Source of the DNA: CAWJFJ01 sp963800065
Lineage (GTDB): Bacteria; Actinomycetota; Acidimicrobiia; Acidimicrobiales; UBA8190
Assembly: GCA_963800065.1 (NCBI GenBank)
Contig: CAWCZO010000003.1
Location: forward strand, 310,001-374,000
DNA: 64,000 nucleotides
Direction: 5' to 3'
In this document: positions 35,068-43,868 of the stretch, in pieces
How positions within the stretch are numbered: the stretch's first letter is position 1
Layout: each line of letters opens with the position of its first letter
Made by a program: the position numbers and the translations under genes
Notes under the pieces: generated by a model
Told to the model about the DNA's origin: nothing
Database searches by the model: none
Seen by the model: the letters and a program-made list of their open reading frames with translations, nothing else

Positions 35068-35895
35068 CTACAGATGTCGGTAGAAGCACTGGCCTCCGCC
35101 GGAGGCGTGCAGCTTCCCGCCCCGGGACCAGACCCGGGCCGTCCATCCGAAGAGTCCGCCGGCCGACAGGGGCGCCGTCCCGTCGCACAGGAGCCATTCC
35201 TCCCCCGTGGGGGCAAGGTGGAAGGCGACGTTCAGGTCGAGCGTCGGGGCGATGAACGGTGGCTCCTGCCAGGCATGCCGGCGGTGAGCCGATGGCCAAC
35301 TGGGCAGATCGACGAGGATGAGGCAGCGGGCCGCCTCCACCCACGGGTCGTCGAACGTCGCCGTCGGTGTGAAGCGCAGCCATTCCTGCCAGCAGGCGGG
35401 CCGTGGGCCGGGCGGAGGCCAACCCGCCTCGAAATTGATCGGCTTGGCGTCCAGATTGTTCCAGAAGGGATAGGGCCGCTTGGCGTCCTTGGGAAGCAGC
35501 TCGTCGATTCCGGCCAGATCGTCCGGCCCCGGCACGGCCGGCGGCACCGTCTCGTCGTGCTCCAGCCCTTCGACCTCGTCACCCACGGTCCACACCATGG
35601 CGTCCAGGATCGGTCGACCGTCCTGGGTGACCTCTATCCGCTGCGAGCCGGCCGTCCGCCCCCGCTTGCGTGTCTGGACGAGCACGTCGACGACCCCGAA
35701 GCGGGCGGCCCCCATGTAGTGGCAGGAGAAAGCCGCCGGCCGGGGCTGCTCGCTCGACGCACCGGCGGCGCGTAGCGCGCAGGCGGCGACGTAGCCGCCC
35801 ATCGGACCCCAGATCTCCCAGTCGGCGCTCAGCGTCGCCTGGTAGCGGCCCGGGCCACAGTCCCGGACGGCGGTATCGACTTCCAGGTCTCCCAT
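35068..35895 (-). CDS. Thioesterase-family (double hotdog, TesB-like) protein
   Basis: The 275-residue protein looks like an acyl-CoA thioesterase of the two-hotdog actinobacterial type: WEIWGPMGGYVAACALRAAG near residue 30, SCHYMGAARFGVVDVLVQT near 55 and the C-terminal APTLDLNVAFHL and LCDGTAPLSAGGLFGWTARVWS blocks. The substrate is not known. The ATG at 35895 (MGDLEVD) was preferred to an in-frame upstream start. It ends about 110 bp upstream of the DGPF gene and may be independent. Confidence 0.75.
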   Translation of the reverse strand: MGDLEVDTAVRDCGPGRYQATLSADWEIWGPMGGYVAACALRAAGASSEQPRPAAFSCHYMGAARFGVVDVLVQTRKRGRTAGSQRIEVTQDGRPILDAMVWTVGDEVEGLEHDETVPPAVPGPDDLAGIDELLPKDAKRPYPFWNNLDAKPINFEAGWPPPGPRPACWQEWLRFTPTATFDDPWVEAARCLILVDLPSWPSAHRRHAWQEPPFIAPTLDLNVAFHLAPTGEEWLLCDGTAPLSAGGLFGWTARVWSRGGKLHASGGGQCFYRHL

Positions 35896-35945
35896 CGGCC
35901 CAGCGTGACGCCGGGGTCGTCCGTTTGGCAAGACAGCCGAGGGCC

Positions 35946-38489
35946 TTAACCGATGGCCATCCCCACGATCGGCGCGCTCAGCTTCGTCCCTCCCATCGAG
36001 CCGGCGAACGGGGCGTCGAAGGAGAAGATCCCTCCGTCGGACGCCACCTCCCAGTACCCGCCGGTCGCCGGGTCACCGGCCATCCCCACGATCGGCCTGT
36101 TCAACGTCTTTCCCCCCTCGGACCCATGGAACAGGGCACCGCCGAAGGAGAAGATCCCGCCGTCCGACGCCACCTCCCAGTAGCCACCGGTCACGGTGTC
36201 AGCGCTCATCCCCACGATCGGCTTGGTGAGCTTCGTCCCTCCCATCGAGCCGGCGAACGGGGCGTCGAAGGAGAAGATCCCTCCGTCGGACGCCACCTCC
36301 CAGTACCCGCCGGTCGCCGGGTCACCGGCCATCCCCACGATCGGCCTGTTCAACCTCTTTCCCCCCTCGGACCCGTAGAAGTGGGCGTCGCCGAAGGCGA
36401 AGATCCCCCCGTCCGACGCCACCAGCCAGTAGCCACCACCGTCGGCCGTGGTGGCCATCCCCACGATCGGCTTGGTCAACGGCTTTCCCCCCTCGGACCC
36501 GTAGAAGTGGGCGTCGCCGAAGGTGAAGACCCCACCGTCGGAGGCCACCTCCCAGTACCCCTTTCCGTCGGGCATGGTGGCTGAACCCACGATCGGTTTG
36601 GTGAGCCGCTGTCCACCCTCGGACCCGTAGAACCCGTTGCTCCCGAGGGCGAAGACCCCACCGTCGGCGGCGGCCAGGTCATAGCCTCCCGGCGGGGACA
36701 CGGCGGGGGTGGCCGACGCACCGTTGGAGGCGAACGACGGTCCCACCGCGTTCACCGCTCTCACCGTGAAGTAGTAGGCCGTCCCGTTGGCCAGGCCGGT
36801 CACCGTGCAGCCCGACGGTCCCGACGTCGAGGAGCACTCCGTGAGGCCCGAGCCGCTGACCGGAGTGGCGGATTCGCCCCCCGAGGTCGTCCCCTCGTAG
36901 ACGTTGTAGCCGGTGATCGGTGACCCACCGTTGCTCAAAGGTCCGTTCCACGCCAAGGCGACCGTGGTGTCGCCCAGGACGGCGGTGAGACCGGTCGGGG
37001 CACCGGGTACTCCGGCCACGTTGGTCTCGCTGAAGCCGGCCGGGGTCGAGCCCGCCGATCCGGCCGTCACCGTGTACGTCCCGACCGTCATTCCGGCGGT
37101 GAAGCGGACGGTCGTGGCCACCCCGTTGCCGTTCGTCACGACCGCCGCTGTGCCGGTGCCGTTGGCGAAGGTCCCACTGGCTCCACTGGCCGGAGCGGTG
37201 AACGTCACCGTGGTGCCCGGTACCAGCACCGGGTTCCCGTGCGAGTCTTCGATGGTCACGCTCAAAGGCGTGGCGAATGCCGACCCCGCCGCCGCACTCT
37301 GACCGTTCCCGCCGAGGACCACGTCCTGCGCTGCGGCGCCGGCCACGTTGGTCTCGTTGAAGGTGGCCGCGGTGGCGCCAGCCGATTGCGCCGACACGGC
37401 GTATGTTCCACCGGCCGAGTCCGCCGTGTCGTTGGCCGTAAACGTCGTCGCCGTGGCCACACCGTTGCCACCCGTCGTCACTATCGTGGTGTCGGTTCCG
37501 TTGGCGAAGGTGCCACTGGCTCCACTACCCGGAGCCGTGAACGTCACCGAGGTACCGGGCACCAGCACCGGGTTCCCGTGCGAGTCTTCAATCGTGATGC
37601 TCAACGACGTGGCGAATACGGTTCCGACGGAAGTGCTCTGACCTCCGCCGGCGGTGACGACATCCACCGATGCGGCACCGGCCATGTTGGTTTCGGTGAA
37701 GCTGGCCGAGGTCAGGCCGACAGACGAAGCTGTGACCGAGTACGTGCCAGCGCCGGTGCCGGCCGTGAACGGCGTCGTAATAGCGACTCCATTTGAGCCT
37801 GTGGCAGTTGAGTCGGTGTTTGTGCCGTTAAAGAAGGTGCCGCTCGCTCCACTTGCTGGAGCGGTGAAGACCACCGTTGTGTTTTGCACCTGTACCGCGT
37901 TCCCATAGGAGTCCTCGATGGTGGCGTTCAATGGATTTGTGAAAGTCGTTCCAACGGTGGCGGTCTGGCTGCCACCGCCCGTTACGACGACTTGAGATGC
38001 GGCACCAGCCCCAATGATATAACCCGGGCTGCTTACCACCGGCGTGATATCGAGCGAAGTGCTCACGCTTATCGTGTCAGTCCCAGCCGCCGTAGGGTTA
38101 GTTGCCGTAGTCCCAAGACCTGCTTCCACAACTACCGGCGAGGATGACGAAACCAATATCGGTGTCGTGATGGTTACGGCGCCAGGGGTGATAGTCGGTG
38201 TAGCTGTCACCAAGTTGCCGTTCACGCTGTAGTCGGAGTCGGTCAGAGGGAACTGGGTACCGGGCGGCCCAGTCAGGGTAATGGTGCCCGATCCTGCAGC
38301 CAACCCTCCGGTGATGCTGGTGGAGAAGTTCACCGTATAGATGGCAGCGGCCCCTGCCGTGAGAGGTGACGGCGACGCGGTCACACCGGTCACCACCGAG
38401 GCATAGGCGGTCGCTGTCATGACGGCAAAGGTGGCGACGAGGGTTGCGGCGACGCCGACTGCGATCCAACGAATAGTGCGACTTGACAC
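35946..38489 (-). CDS. Secreted Ig-like/FnIII surface protein with GGYW-SDGG-F repeats
   Basis: The 847-residue protein has a signal peptide (IAVGVAATLVATFAVMTATAYA), an N-terminal beta domain, three Ig-like repeats (about residues 165-480; GNPVLVPGTSVTFTAP and ETNVAGAA mark each), an FnIII domain (GAPTGLTAVLGDTTVALAWNG to YYFTVRAVNAVG) and seven or so C-terminal modules of about 42 residues (GGYWEVASDGGIFSFG). The GTG start at 38489 has AGGAGA upstream. No LPXTG or GW anchor is visible. The function is unknown; cell-surface adhesion or polymer binding is a guess. The DNA encoding the first Ig-like repeat is noticeably AT-richer. Confidence 0.75.
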   Translation of the reverse strand: MSSRTIRWIAVGVAATLVATFAVMTATAYASVVTGVTASPSPLTAGAAAIYTVNFSTSITGGLAAGSGTITLTGPPGTQFPLTDSDYSVNGNLVTATPTITPGAVTITTPILVSSSSPVVVEAGLGTTATNPTAAGTDTISVSTSLDITPVVSSPGYIIGAGAASQVVVTGGGSQTATVGTTFTNPLNATIEDSYGNAVQVQNTTVVFTAPASGASGTFFNGTNTDSTATGSNGVAITTPFTAGTGAGTYSVTASSVGLTSASFTETNMAGAASVDVVTAGGGQSTSVGTVFATSLSITIEDSHGNPVLVPGTSVTFTAPGSGASGTFANGTDTTIVTTGGNGVATATTFTANDTADSAGGTYAVSAQSAGATAATFNETNVAGAAAQDVVLGGNGQSAAAGSAFATPLSVTIEDSHGNPVLVPGTTVTFTAPASGASGTFANGTGTAAVVTNGNGVATTVRFTAGMTVGTYTVTAGSAGSTPAGFSETNVAGVPGAPTGLTAVLGDTTVALAWNGPLSNGGSPITGYNVYEGTTSGGESATPVSGSGLTECSSTSGPSGCTVTGLANGTAYYFTVRAVNAVGPSFASNGASATPAVSPPGGYDLAAADGGVFALGSNGFYGSEGGQRLTKPIVGSATMPDGKGYWEVASDGGVFTFGDAHFYGSEGGKPLTKPIVGMATTADGGGYWLVASDGGIFAFGDAHFYGSEGGKRLNRPIVGMAGDPATGGYWEVASDGGIFSFDAPFAGSMGGTKLTKPIVGMSADTVTGGYWEVASDGGIFSFGGALFHGSEGGKTLNRPIVGMAGDPATGGYWEVASDGGIFSFDAPFAGSMGGTKLSAPIVGMAIG
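35980..36374. repeat. Near-identical 146 bp direct repeat (249 bp period)
   Basis: The stretches 35980-36125 and 36229-36374 are the same except one base (position 36106 versus its partner), 249 bp apart. They lie within the repeat-encoding 3' part of the surface-protein gene and reflect recent duplication of a two-module unit (83 residues). Confidence 0.8.
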
Positions 38490-39016
38490 GATGATCTCCT
38501 GACTGGAGCTCGTACCCCGCTCTGACTCGGCGAGGGCGGGGCTTGATTGGGTTGAAGAAAGGAAAGAAGGTTGAAGAACGCGAAGAAAGAGGTTGGATTA
38601 CGCCGTGGTCGGTCGGCGACGGGAGTGTGGGCTGTGAACAGTGGCCCGGGGTTCGGCGAAGCTCGGTGTCACGGCACCGAAAGCGGTCTCGCAAGAAGCT
38701 GCGCGATCGGTCGGGATCGGTCGGGCGCACGTGGCCGCGCCGACATGAGACAGGACGAACAGATTCGAAGACGTGGTGCGCCTCTTCCGATCAACAGGGA
38801 GAGGACACGTCGAGCCTCGGCGACTGGCAACCAGATCGGTCGCCCTGTCCAAACCAGGCGCCCCCTCTCAGGGGGTCTGTGGTCCTTCTCGACACACCAC
38901 GCGACATCCTTGAGGAGATCGGCGCACTCTTGGGAACCGGTCGTCTTTAGCCGTGCCTATCAGGTCGAGCGGCAGGTACCACTCAATTCTTCGACGACGC
39001 CGAGTCATCGAGGAAC
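38490..39016. other. Gene-free leader region upstream of the Ig/FnIII surface gene
   Basis: No coding sequence is supported in these 527 bp. On the minus strand it forms the 5' flank of the surface gene and contains a pyrimidine-rich tract; the plus strand shows GGTTGAAGAA twice (38550-38559 and 38569-38578). It also includes the terminator-like hairpin listed next. I searched by eye for c-di-GMP and c-di-AMP riboswitch signatures and found none convincing. Confidence 0.6.
38861..38875 (-). terminator. Hairpin downstream of the GH43-type gene
   Basis: CCCCCT and AGGGGG form a six-pair stem with a CTC loop about 140 bp past the GH43 stop. Its T content is low, so the terminator role is tentative. 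Confidence 0.35.
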
Positions 39017-40972
39017 TCAGGTGCCGATGCGGGCGATCCCGATTACGGGTGCGTCGAGCCGCTGGCCGCCCATGGACCCGTAGAACGGGGCGTCACCGAA
39101 GGCGAAGATCCCACCGTCGGAAGCCACCTCCCAGTACCCGCCGCCATCGGGCGTCGCGGTGATACCGACGACAGGTGCGTCGAGGTGCCGCCCGCCCATG
39201 GATCCGTAGAAGCCGGCGTCACCGAAGGCGAAGATCCCACCGTCGGAAGCCACCTCCCAGTACCCGCCGCCGTCGGGCGTCGGGGCGATGCCCACGATGG
39301 GGGCGTCGAGCTGCTGGCCGCCCATGGACCCGTAGAAGAGGGCGCTGCCATAGGAGAAGATCCCGCCGTCGGCCCCCACCTCCCAGTACCCGCCGCCTCC
39401 GGGATCGGCGGCCATCCCGACGACTGGGGCACTCAGGGGAGTGCCACCGATCGATCCGTAGTTGCCGGCGTCGCCGAAGGTGGCGACATGACCTTGCGAG
39501 TCGACTTCCCAGTAGCCACCGCCGTCAGGATCGGCGGCCATCCCGACGATGGGGGCACGTAGTTTCCAGCCGGCCAGAGAACCGTCGAACGGTGCTCCGA
39601 AGGAGAAGATCCCGCCGTCGGCCCCCACCTCCCAGTAACCCCCGGCCGGATCGGCCGCCACCCCCACCACGGGCGCGTGTAGCCGCTCACCCCCTACCGA
39701 ACCGTCGAAGGTTGTGTGAAAGGAGAAGATCCCGCCGTCGGAACCGGCCATCTGGTAGCCCTCGGGGAGCCCGGTGGGACACGAAGCGGTCAATGATTGC
39801 TGGGTAGCCGACGGTCCGAGTGGTACCGGCACACCGTCCACCAGACACAGCGGATCCATCCGCAGGCTACGGGCACCGTCCGGGTATCCCACATTGCCGG
39901 CCGTCCAGGCGTTGTAGGCCAGCCAGACCGAGCCCGAGGTGTCGGTGAAGATCGACGGGGCGCCGGGACCGGCCACGTCGCCCACCGACCCGAAGACCGG
40001 CTCGGTGTTCGGGTCGGCACAGGGCCCGACCGGACCTTGGCAGTCGGCGTAGCTGATGGCGTACGCGCTCGTCTGCCACGGCCCGCCCGAGAAGAACAGG
40101 AGCCAGTGTCCGCCGAGCAGGACCATGTCGGGTTGCTCGATCGTCGTCTCCCAGAGCCGGTTCTGGGTGATGAGCGCCGTCGTCGCTCCCACCAACTGCG
40201 CGCTGCCGGCGTCGAAGACGACCGGGGAGACCCACAAGGTGGCGGCGGCCGTCGAGCTGAAGCCGTCGTTGTTCTTCCAGGCCAGGTAGTAGTTCCCCGC
40301 TTGGTCCTGGTAGACGTCGGGATCTATCGATCCACCGATCGCCGGCTGGCAGGCGACGGGTCCCGCCGAATTGTCCACGTAGGGTCCCGTCGGTTGCGTG
40401 CTCTCGGCCACCCCGACGCAGTAGTGGTCCACGGCCGGGTCCCACGCCGCGTAGAAGAGATAGAAGTCGTCTCCCACCTGGATCATCGAAGGTGACCAGG
40501 GAGCGCCGTTCCCCGGCGCGCGCGTGGCCCAGGCGCTGATCTGGCACGTTCCGTCTTGAACGGTCCCCGACTGACAGGGAAGAGCGTCGGTGACGTCGGG
40601 GTCGAAGAGAAGGGTCTGCGGCCATGACGACAGGTCCGTGGTCGACATGACGGGGATGTTGTCGATCCCGTCGCCGGTCGAGAACGCGTAGTAGGTGCCT
40701 TCCAGGCGCACCACATCCGAGTCGGGAGTGTCCAACGGGGACAGCGGGTTGGTATAGGTGCCCGAAAGGCCGGCGAAAGCCGGTGGCGCGCCTAAGGGCA
40801 CGATGGCACCGATGGAGACGATTCCGAGCGCCACGAGGATGGATCTCCGACGAAGGCCGAGACCCTCCCGCATTCCGGCGTCCCGTGAGCGGTCACGACG
40901 GAAGCGGCTGAAGCTCCACGACCGACCTGACCCGGCGGCCAGTCCCACGATCGGTACCTGACCGCTCGTCAT
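39017..40972 (-). CDS. Secreted GH43-type glycosidase with C-terminal repeats
   Basis: The 651-residue protein has a long basic N-terminus, a signal-type helix (ILVALGIVSIGAIVPLGAPPAFAG), then a five-bladed GH43-like domain (TNPLSPLDTPDSDVVRLEGTYYAF with the catalytic-base-type aspartate, SIDPDVYQDQAGNYYLAWKN and ETTIEQPDMVLLGGHWLLFFSGG) and finally seven repeats of about 42 residues (GGYWEVASDGGIFAFGDAGF). GH43 enzymes usually hydrolyse arabinan or xylan; the substrate here is not readable. ATG 40972 has AGGAGG upstream; an ATG at 40873 is an alternative that shortens the leader. Confidence 0.8.
   Translation of the reverse strand: MTSGQVPIVGLAAGSGRSWSFSRFRRDRSRDAGMREGLGLRRRSILVALGIVSIGAIVPLGAPPAFAGLSGTYTNPLSPLDTPDSDVVRLEGTYYAFSTGDGIDNIPVMSTTDLSSWPQTLLFDPDVTDALPCQSGTVQDGTCQISAWATRAPGNGAPWSPSMIQVGDDFYLFYAAWDPAVDHYCVGVAESTQPTGPYVDNSAGPVACQPAIGGSIDPDVYQDQAGNYYLAWKNNDGFSSTAAATLWVSPVVFDAGSAQLVGATTALITQNRLWETTIEQPDMVLLGGHWLLFFSGGPWQTSAYAISYADCQGPVGPCADPNTEPVFGSVGDVAGPGAPSIFTDTSGSVWLAYNAWTAGNVGYPDGARSLRMDPLCLVDGVPVPLGPSATQQSLTASCPTGLPEGYQMAGSDGGIFSFHTTFDGSVGGERLHAPVVGVAADPAGGYWEVGADGGIFSFGAPFDGSLAGWKLRAPIVGMAADPDGGGYWEVDSQGHVATFGDAGNYGSIGGTPLSAPVVGMAADPGGGGYWEVGADGGIFSYGSALFYGSMGGQQLDAPIVGIAPTPDGGGYWEVASDGGIFAFGDAGFYGSMGGRHLDAPVVGITATPDGGGYWEVASDGGIFAFGDAPFYGSMGGQRLDAPVIGIARIGT
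39030..39790. repeat. 42-codon tandem repeats in the GH43-type gene
   Basis: Units of 126 bp repeat through the 3' third of the gene; for example the block beginning GGCGAAGATCCCACCGTCGG occurs at 39101 and again at 39227. They encode the GGYWEVASDGGIFAFG module shared with two other proteins in the window. Confidence 0.8.
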
Positions 40973-41233
40973 GTCGACTGACCTCCTGAGCCTGAATGAG
41001 ACGTTGGGCTTTCTGCCGGACGGATGGTCTCCTTCCCTCTGACGCACGAGCGTCCTCCGAGGTTGCGTCCGACAGGAAGAAGTTTCTGACCCCAGCACGA
41101 ACGGTGATCAAAGTGCTGCGCGGCGTCACATCCAGTTTTCCGTTCTCCGGGGGACCCACCGACCGTGTCGTCAGAAACACGGAGCATTCCGAGCCCGGCG
41201 AAGGATCCTGCCGAAGACGACGGTGAAGGTTCG

Positions 41234-41848
41234 TCACCGCCAGGCAGCGACCTCCAACAGGATACCCACTGTCCGATCGAACTCGCCGACACTGGACGGC
41301 TTCGTGACGTAGGCCGTGGCTCCGACGCGGAGAAATCGAACGCGCTCGCCGGGAGTTGCGTCGTGAGCCAGAACGACGATCGGTCCGCCCGGGGGCATGA
41401 CACTGTTCCTGAGGGTACCGACGAGCATCTCGCCGTCGATGTCGGGTAGGTGGGCTTCGATCACCACCATCCGGGGTCTCCGGTCCATGGCCGCCTGCAG
41501 GCCGTTTCGACCACCCTTGGCCACGAGGAATGTGACCGCTGCCCAGCGGCGGACGATGCGGGCGAACAGCAATCGGCGGTCGGTTCCGCCGCACACATAG
41601 AGCACCGGTCGGCATCGGTCACCATGGGCCGGGTGCCAATCCCGGGCACCGCAACGGGTGCGAAACGTCGGTTCCGCCTGTTCGACCAGCGGTGGCTCGG
41701 CGTCGTCGACCAGTCGCAGGTTTGGTCGCTCGCCCCCTCTCACCCCGACCTCTGGGGCCGCGGGGCCTCGCCGTCTGAGTCCCGGTACCGAGCTGCCGGC
41801 GATTCCTCGGCGAACCAGCACTCTTCTTCGTGGAGCTCGTCCGCCCAT
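41234..41848 (-). CDS. Degenerate receiver-domain protein (phospho-Asp replaced by Glu)
   Basis: The C-terminal 125 residues have a CheY-like fold pattern (VLYVCGGTDRRLLFARIVRRW, MVVIEAHLPDIDGEML, FLRVGATAYVTKPSSVGEFD). However the acidic pocket is CGG instead of DD, the phospho-acceptor is Glu in VIEAHLPD, and the T/S of the fourth strand is Ala. The lysine is kept. It may be a constitutively 'on' or scaffold pseudo-receiver. The N-terminal 75 residues have no recognisable domain, so the true start may be further downstream. It precedes the GH43-type gene on the same strand by 261 bp. Confidence 0.6.
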   Translation of the reverse strand: MGGRAPRRRVLVRRGIAGSSVPGLRRRGPAAPEVGVRGGERPNLRLVDDAEPPLVEQAEPTFRTRCGARDWHPAHGDRCRPVLYVCGGTDRRLLFARIVRRWAAVTFLVAKGGRNGLQAAMDRRPRMVVIEAHLPDIDGEMLVGTLRNSVMPPGGPIVVLAHDATPGERVRFLRVGATAYVTKPSSVGEFDRTVGILLEVAAWR

Positions 41849-42471
41849 TGTGTGGCGTTGAAGACACCTACGGATTCCGTCTCCCTCATACTCGTCAACC
41901 TAACGAGGCGAGGTGAACACGTCGCGAAGAATATGCCAACCTCCGGAGAACGCTTGGTGACGACAATCTGTCTGCCCAGGCTCCGCCGGACCGATCCGGG
42001 AGAGGGAATGGGGCCCACCGCGGACCCACGGTATCCCGTGGTCGGTGAGACCCGTTCATCTTGAATTGGCCTCTCCGTCGCGAAACGGTCGCGAGTTGTT
42101 AACCATCGGTATCTAGAGTTATCGGGGACGTTCCTCTCATGGCGTTCCTCGTTCCCTCGACGACGTCACAAGCGGGGAACCGCGATCTGGCTCGGGCAGT
42201 CCCGCCCGAGCCAGTGTCGCGCCGAGGACGGGAAGCGTCCCCTAGCGAGGCCGACGCCCTCTGATACGGAGGCGATTGAGAAGAGGTCCTCCCTCCCAGA
42301 ATGGACGACGACGATCTCGAGGTTTCTTCTAGCGCACAATTTCGGGAGGTCAGGAGGGGGATCCAGACGTTTCGATCAGGTCGGGGCCTCGTCCTCAGTG
42401 CCACCTCGTGTGGAGAGTGATCCCGTCACGGTTATGGCCGTCACTGGACCGCGGTCCGGGCCCGTTCACCG
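41849..42471. other. Gene-free stretch of about 620 bp
   Basis: Only short, motif-free open frames are present on either strand, and the composition is less GC-rich than average. An 11 bp perfect hairpin lies at 42187-42214. The rest is likely regulatory or decayed. Confidence 0.5.
42187..42214. terminator. Perfect 11 bp hairpin in gene-free region
   Basis: CTGGCTCGGGC pairs with GCCCGAGCCAG around an AGTCCC loop. It is downstream of the leftward TauE gene's stop (42472), so it could terminate that transcript on the minus strand, although about 260 bp away and without a T run. Confidence 0.4.
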
Positions 42472-43383
42472 TTAGTCGGGGTCCAGGGAGACGGTCGAGG
42501 ACAATTCCCCGGCTGCCTGATCCTTACTCCAGGGCCGGATGTGGATGAGCCAGGCGGCACCGACGACGAGGAGGACGGAGCAGAGGACCCAACCGAGCGC
42601 GGTCGTCCCGACGCCGACGTACTTGAGCCCGGACGCGAGAATGACGAAGGTGATGGTCGGTCGGATGTAGCGATCTGGTGCTCGAGAGGACAGAAGGGAG
42701 CCGATGAAGACGGCCGGCACGCTGCCGACGATGAGTGAGGTTGTGACCGACAGCTCGACATGGCCGAAGGCCAGGGCCCCCAGAGCCGCTGCCGCTGTCA
42801 GGGGGACAGCCTGGGTCAGGTCGGTACCCACCAGTTGGTTGGCCCCGAGCATCGGATAGAGAAACAACAGGAAGACGATCATCAGAGAACCCGAACCGAC
42901 CGAGGTGATCCCGACGATGATTCCGGCGATCATCCCGATCGCCACCGTGGGCACCGGCCTGATGGTGAGGTCGTGGACGATTCCGCGGCGCGTATGGCCG
43001 GCCCGGCGGTCGAGAACGTAACGGAGGACCATGGCTGCCGCCCCCAGGAGAAGGGCGGTCCCGAGGGCAATTTGCACGTTCTGCTCGGCGGCCTTGGCGT
43101 GGCCGAACAGGTGAAGGAGGTAGGCACCCAGAAAGGCCATGGGAGCCGAACCGAGGGTCAACCAACCGACGAGCCTCAGATTGACTGTCCGCTCACGCAG
43201 GTGCACCGCCGCTCCGATGGGACGCATGACGACGGCAGCCACCAGATCACTCGAGATGGCGGTGGATGGTTTGACCCCGAACAGCAGGATCAGCATTGGC
43301 GTCATCAGAGCGCCCCCGCCGGAGCCGGTCATCCCGACGAGGAAACCGACGACAGCGCTCCCCAAGACGATGTATGGATCCAC
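42472..43383 (-). CDS. TauE/SafE-family sulfite/sulfur exporter-type permease
   Basis: The 303-residue membrane protein has the TauE/SafE two-half architecture: VVGFLVGMTGSGGGALMTPML at the start and IVGITSVGSGSLMIVFLL near residue 160, with about eight hydrophobic segments. The family moves organosulfur or sulfite-like anions. A nearby CoA-disulfide reductase/rhodanese and ArsR gene support a sulfur role, which remains inference. The GTG start at 43383 is the first open start; a Shine-Dalgarno is weak. Confidence 0.85.
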   Translation of the reverse strand: MDPYIVLGSAVVGFLVGMTGSGGGALMTPMLILLFGVKPSTAISSDLVAAVVMRPIGAAVHLRERTVNLRLVGWLTLGSAPMAFLGAYLLHLFGHAKAAEQNVQIALGTALLLGAAAMVLRYVLDRRAGHTRRGIVHDLTIRPVPTVAIGMIAGIIVGITSVGSGSLMIVFLLFLYPMLGANQLVGTDLTQAVPLTAAAALGALAFGHVELSVTTSLIVGSVPAVFIGSLLSSRAPDRYIRPTITFVILASGLKYVGVGTTALGWVLCSVLLVVGAAWLIHIRPWSKDQAAGELSSTVSLDPD

Positions 43384-43556
43384 CTTACGACACCCCCCCG
43401 AGCTCTTCAGCGGACCTTCACAGTGACCTATTCAGATTACTCACACACGATCGAGACCGAGCCCGACGCTCCGACCAGTATAGGTGTGAGCCGGCTCAAA
43501 TCTCAGCCGCCGCTGTGAGAATCCCACATCCCGCCGATGAGCGTCGTCCGGGTTAC

Positions 43557-43868
43557 CTATTCCCGCACGCGCCGTTGTTCGTCTCCCGCCAGGAATTCGA
43601 GGAGCTGGCATAGATTGGCGAGGCCCTCGGCTCCTCATTCCTGGCGCAATTGATGCTCGATGGGCCTGGCTGCTTCCGGTGAAGCAGCAAGAAAATCCCG
43701 AGCGCCCGGTGTGAGCTCAACAGTCTTCTCTCTGCCGTCTGTCGCCGACGGGTTGGGCGTCACATACCCACGATCACGGAGGCTGGCGACCGTCTTGCTC
43801 GCGTCTTGCCGTGTGATCTCAAGCTGCCGTCCGATCTGCGCAATACTCCGGAGATGGGCAGACCACGA
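43557..43868 (-). pseudogene. Truncated and frameshifted MarR-family regulator remnant
   Basis: The minus strand encodes the MarR wing-helix segment IAQIGRQLEITRQDASKTVA and TVELTPGARDFLAA, but there is no N-terminal part; the region where it should be overlaps the start of the phospholipase gene. A stop interrupts at about 43635, and homology-like sequence (AEGLANLCQLLEFLAG) continues in another frame to a TAG at 43557. It is a relic, possibly the former regulator of this neighbourhood. Confidence 0.6.

Noticed and set aside
35946..36670. A CRISPR-like array suggested by the regular repeats
   Set aside because: The repeats are in-frame coding modules with no unique spacers and no cas genes.
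38490..39016. A possible c-di-GMP or c-di-AMP riboswitch before the surface gene
   Set aside because: The conserved cores could not be matched by eye; only a GC hairpin and short purine repeats were seen.
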